The position numbers were made by a program, and so were the translations under genes. From the NCBI RefSeq assembly GCF_001664485.1, contig NZ_CP013630.1:2917001-2981000 (forward strand): DNA of 64,000 nucleotides. Direction: 5' to 3'. Of this stretch, positions 61,096 to 64,000 are shown in pieces. This DNA comes from Rhizobium sp. N324 (GTDB taxonomy: Bacteria > Pseudomonadota > Alphaproteobacteria > Rhizobiales > Rhizobiaceae). The notes under the pieces were generated by a model. That model was not told the DNA's origin. It did not search any database and saw nothing but the letters and a program-made list of their open reading frames with translations. Positions within the stretch are counted from its first letter, which is position 1. Each line of letters opens with the position of its first letter.

Positions 61096-63120
61096 TTGCT
61101 CAACAACGACTTGCGCGTGTCTGGCAAGGCAGGCGAGCACGATCGCCGCGATGGCCATGCGCCGGGAAATCGCTTTCTCGGCCGCGTCGTTGCGTGCAGC
61201 GGATCCAGGGCGACGATCGCCGCCGTCGCCGAAGACGGCGGCACCGATCTGACCGAGCTCTGGTCCGTCGGCCGGCTGATTTCGATCGGCGTTGGCCGCA
61301 ACCGCGTCGTTGCCCTCGTCTATCAGATGAACACCGGCGGCCATGCCTGGGGCGAAGGCGAGGACAATACGTTCAAGATCGAGACCGAGCTGCTCGGCGA
61401 AGTCCGTGTCGATGAGGACGGGCACGAGGAATTCTCCACCGGCATTTCGCGTTATCCGTATCTTGGCGCCATCGCTCACCGCATTCGCGCCGCCGACCTG
61501 ATGCGCATCTACGATGCCGGAGAGGGTACGACCGCCGTCATCGGCAAACTGACGCAGGACGAAAGCATCGATGCGGCGATCCACATCCCCTCGATGCTCT
61601 CCAAGCATTTCGCCGTCGTCGGCTCCACCGGTGTCGGCAAGTCGACGGCCGTGTCGCTGCTGCTGCATAAGGCGATCGCAGCCAACCCGAAACTGCGGGT
61701 GCTGATCCTCGATCCGCATAACGAATTCGCCGCCGCATTTCCCAAGCACGCCGTCACCATCGATACCGATACGCTCGACCTGCCCTTCTGGCTGATGCGG
61801 CTGGAGGAATTCGCCGAAGTCGTCTTTCGCGGCCGCCCGCCGGTGCCGGAAGAGCTCGACATGCTGCGCGATATCCTGCCCGAGGCCAAGCGCGCCTTCC
61901 GCGGCAGCGACAACTCGCTGGTGCGCCGCACCACGGAAAAGAGCTCGATCACCGCCGATACGCCGGTCCCCTACCGCATGGCCGATCTGCTGGCGCTGAT
62001 CGACGAGCGCATTGGCCGCCTGGAAGGCCGCACGGAAAAGCCCTTCCTGCGCTCGCTGAAGATGCGTCTCATCGCCGCGATCAACGATCCGCGCTATCAC
62101 TTTATGTTCTCCAACAATACGATCAGCGACACGATCACCGAGACCATCGCGCAGATTTTCCGCATTCCCGGCGAGAACCGGCCGATCTGCACCTTCCAGC
62201 TGGCCGGCATTCCCTCCGAGGTGGTCAATTCGGTCGCCTCCGTCCTTTGCCGCATGGCCTTCGAAGTGGCGCTGTGGAGCGAAGGCGCCATCCATATGCT
62301 GGTCGTCTGCGAGGAAGCCCACCGCTACATCCCCTCCGATCCCAGCCTCGGTTTCGTGCCGACGCGCCAGGCGATCGCCCGCATCGCCAAGGAGGGCCGC
62401 AAATACGGCGTCTCGCTGGGGATCATCACCCAGCGGCCGGGTGAACTCGACCAGACGATCCTGTCGCAGTGCTCGACGCTGTTTGCCATGCGCCTGGCCA
62501 ACGACCGCGACCAGGAAATCATCCGCTCGGCCATTCCCAACTCGTCGATCTCGACGACGAGCTTTATCTCCTCGATCGGCAACGGCGAGGCGATCGCATT
62601 CGGCGAGGCGATCAGCGTGCCGATGCGCATGCGCTTTTCCCGCGTCGACGAGAGCTTGCTGCCGAAGGCTGCCAGCGCCAACAGCAAACACAGCGAGGAA
62701 GATCCGGATACGGTCGATCTGCGCAAGATCGTCACCCGCATGCGGGCGGTGACCGTCGGACCCGACATTTCGAATTTCCAGCAGAGCTATGCTGCCTCAG
62801 CGGCAGCCCCCGAGGAGGTTGACGCGACCGACGAGGATATCGACGACAAGCCCTATGCATCGCCTGCCCTCTCGTCTGCTCCGCTCGAATCCTACCGGCG
62901 TGAGCTGCTGCCGCAGGCACCCCGGCTCGACCCCGCCGCGCCGCCGGCGATCGATCCCCGGCTGGACGCGCTCCGCCGCGAGATGCGCCGCGAAGAACCG
63001 GTCTTTCCCCGGCCGGCACCGCCAACGGATCAGCCCGCGGTCACCCGCCGGGAGCCCGGCACGTCGCTCCGCGAAAGCATCCTGAAGAAACCGCTGAGCA
63101 GCCTCTACAACAAGGATTGA
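61096..63120 (+). CDS. HerA-like DUF87 ATPase
   Basis: 674 aa hexameric DNA translocase-type ATPase of the HerA/FtsK class. A beta-barrel HAS-like domain covers about 25-110; Walker A GSTGVGKST is at 176-184, Walker B in HMLVVCEEAHRY near 400, and GIITQRPGELDQTILSQC is a conserved arginine-finger region. The last 130 residues are Pro/Asp-rich and probably disordered. The start is a TTG with GGGAG 9 bases upstream. HerA usually pairs with NurA nuclease in archaea; no nuclease gene is adjacent here. Its 3' end overlaps the convergent DapA-like gene by 16 bases. Confidence 0.88.
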   Translation: MLNNDLRVSGKAGEHDRRDGHAPGNRFLGRVVACSGSRATIAAVAEDGGTDLTELWSVGRLISIGVGRNRVVALVYQMNTGGHAWGEGEDNTFKIETELLGEVRVDEDGHEEFSTGISRYPYLGAIAHRIRAADLMRIYDAGEGTTAVIGKLTQDESIDAAIHIPSMLSKHFAVVGSTGVGKSTAVSLLLHKAIAANPKLRVLILDPHNEFAAAFPKHAVTIDTDTLDLPFWLMRLEEFAEVVFRGRPPVPEELDMLRDILPEAKRAFRGSDNSLVRRTTEKSSITADTPVPYRMADLLALIDERIGRLEGRTEKPFLRSLKMRLIAAINDPRYHFMFSNNTISDTITETIAQIFRIPGENRPICTFQLAGIPSEVVNSVASVLCRMAFEVALWSEGAIHMLVVCEEAHRYIPSDPSLGFVPTRQAIARIAKEGRKYGVSLGIITQRPGELDQTILSQCSTLFAMRLANDRDQEIIRSAIPNSSISTTSFISSIGNGEAIAFGEAISVPMRMRFSRVDESLLPKAASANSKHSEEDPDTVDLRKIVTRMRAVTVGPDISNFQQSYAASAAAPEEVDATDEDIDDKPYASPALSSAPLESYRRELLPQAPRLDPAAPPAIDPRLDALRREMRREEPVFPRPAPPTDQPAVTRREPGTSLRESILKKPLSSLYNKD

Positions 63121-64000
63121 CGTTCCAGCGCGATCAGCGGCTCGGCCACCTGAAGGACACGCTGCCGGTCCGCGGCTCCGAGCGGCATGAGAGGCCGCGG
63201 CAGCTCCGCCCGGGTGAGCAAGAGATGCTCGACCAGCATATAGACCACGCGGATGCTTCCGAGTTCCTTGAACATCCTCCAAAGCGGCTCAAGGAGCCCA
63301 TCGAGCCTGCGTGTTTCGTTGCCGTCGCCTGTAATCGCCGCCTTGGTCAGGGCAAGGGCTGTGCGCGGCAGCAAGCCGCCGACGACGCTGTACCAGGCCT
63401 CGGCGCCAGAGAGCAGCGCCTCGGCCGCACCCCAGTCGCCGCTATAGCCGATCGCGAGATCGGTCTTCTCGCGCAATGCGGCGAGTTCCCCTCGCACATC
63501 GCCGTCGGCCGGCAGAGGCATCTTCACCGCCTTGATCGTCTCGATATCGGAGAGGCGCCGCAGTAGCTCGCGGCTAAAGGTGAAGTGGGTCGTGCCGGGA
63601 TTGTTATAGATGCAGAGCGGCAGCGCCGCCGCCTTCGTGACCGCCAGGAAATGCTGGTAGACCTCTTCCTGGGTCAAGGGCGTGTAGGACACCGGCGCCA
63701 GCAGAAGCGCATCCGCGCCGGCCGTTTCGGCATCCCTCGCAAGGTCGCAAGCGCTGTCTGTCCGCAGAGCGCCAACACCGACAACGATGGGAACACGCCC
63801 TTTGACGCATTCGACCGCCGCCTCGATGGCCCGCAACCGTTCCTCGCGCGTGAGGTAGGCATAGATCCCAGTGCTGCCGAGAAGGCCGATGGAGGCGACG
63901 CCCGCATCACACAAAGGCTCGAGCAGACGGCAAAGGGCTTCGGTGTCCACCCGGCCATCCGCATCGGCGGGGGTTGGCGGAAAGGCCGAAAGAACATGAA
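63105..64000 (-). CDS. Dihydrodipicolinate synthase (DapA) family protein, 5' end outside window
   Basis: At least 298 codons; the frame stays open to the right edge, reading HVLSAFPPTPADADGRVDTEAL, split here only by the GTG at 63950 that could be mistaken for a start. The DapA family N-terminus (TP...DGRVD) shows the real start is beyond 64000. GLLGSTGIYAYLTREER, the Tyr in PVSYTPLTQEE, the phosphate-like YNNPGTTHFTFS and Schiff-base Lys in IKAVKMPLPAD are visible. It belongs to the pyruvate-dependent aldolase superfamily; many members act on keto-sugar acids, not on lysine synthesis. Confidence 0.85.
   Translation of the reverse strand, partial: HVLSAFPPTPADADGRVDTEALCRLLEPLCDAGVASIGLLGSTGIYAYLTREERLRAIEAAVECVKGRVPIVVGVGALRTDSACDLARDAETAGADALLLAPVSYTPLTQEEVYQHFLAVTKAAALPLCIYNNPGTTHFTFSRELLRRLSDIETIKAVKMPLPADGDVRGELAALREKTDLAIGYSGDWGAAEALLSGAEAWYSVVGGLLPRTALALTKAAITGDGNETRRLDGLLEPLWRMFKELGSIRVVYMLVEHLLLTRAELPRPLMPLGAADRQRVLQVAEPLIALERQSLL

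Noticed and set aside
61063..62691. 542-codon open frame opposite the HerA-like gene
   Set aside because: Antisense shadow with Asp/Gly/His-rich composition; the plus strand has clear Walker motifs.

Overview
The window looks like chromosomal DNA of a fast-growing rhizobium (Rhizobium leguminosarum/etli group; Agrobacterium-type relatives are also possible). This is inferred from the high GC content, the alphaproteobacterial protein families (BA14K protein, SorC-linked Ugp-type transporter, DUF6429), the typical rhizobial dispersed intergenic palindromes, and a branched-chain amino acid attenuator in front of ilvI. No phage, insertion sequence, conjugation gene or CRISPR array was seen. About 70 genes are called. 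Both edges cut a gene: a tRNA-Lys at the left and a DapA-family gene at the right.

Layout. 1-8930: tRNA-Lys, a PhzF-like protein, a NUDIX hydrolase, an endonuclease/exonuclease/phosphatase-family protein, a small lipoprotein, a complete ferric-iron/phosphonate-type ABC importer (binding protein, fused permease, ATPase) and an aldo/keto reductase. 9206-15781: a PLP aminotransferase, IlvE-type aminotransferase, PIN-domain remnant, ParD/ParE pair overlapping a methyltransferase, ilvC, a TetR regulator with a palindromic operator, and a secreted protein. 15809-24610: a catabolic block with an FGGY kinase, HAD phosphatase, glycerophosphodiesterase and UgpE-A-B transporter, divergent from its ATPase and a SorC regulator. 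24605-34222: a membrane protein with a GtrB-like glycosyltransferase, AraC regulator/alcohol dehydrogenase, a Tet(M)-like ribosomal protection GTPase, NDH-2 and a BA14K protein. 34488-40785: several regulator/target pairs (Lrp/racemase, MarR-GNAT fusion, TetR/MFS, HxlR/quinone reductase). 40898-46001: a WG-repeat protein, pdxJ, a MerR-LuxR composite regulator and a RecD-like helicase. 46072-52924: a LysR- and Rrf2-linked operon (AhpD-like, NmrA-like, cupin, MscS-CNMP channel) and an ECF sigma/anti-sigma operon. 52928-58289: a cobalt-type nitrile hydratase cluster with a His-rich alpha subunit, an SDR-DoxX fusion, LysE exporter and second aldo/keto reductase. 58326-64000: ilvH, ilvI with its leader peptide attenuator, a HerA-like ATPase and the truncated DapA-like gene.

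How the genes work together. Four branched-chain amino acid genes (ilvE-like, ilvC, ilvH, ilvI) are spread over 50 kb, and ilvI carries a textbook leader peptide rich in Ala-Leu-Ile-Val codons. Several regulators have clear candidate operators next to them. The most informative are a near-identical AATTAAGGATA-N5-TATCC site upstream of both the Rrf2 gene and the AhpD-like operon, a perfect 14-bp inverted repeat between lrp and the racemase gene, and two TGTTACAAATGT repeats 20 bp apart between ugpB and ugpC. All functional statements come from reading translated sequence; no database search was run.
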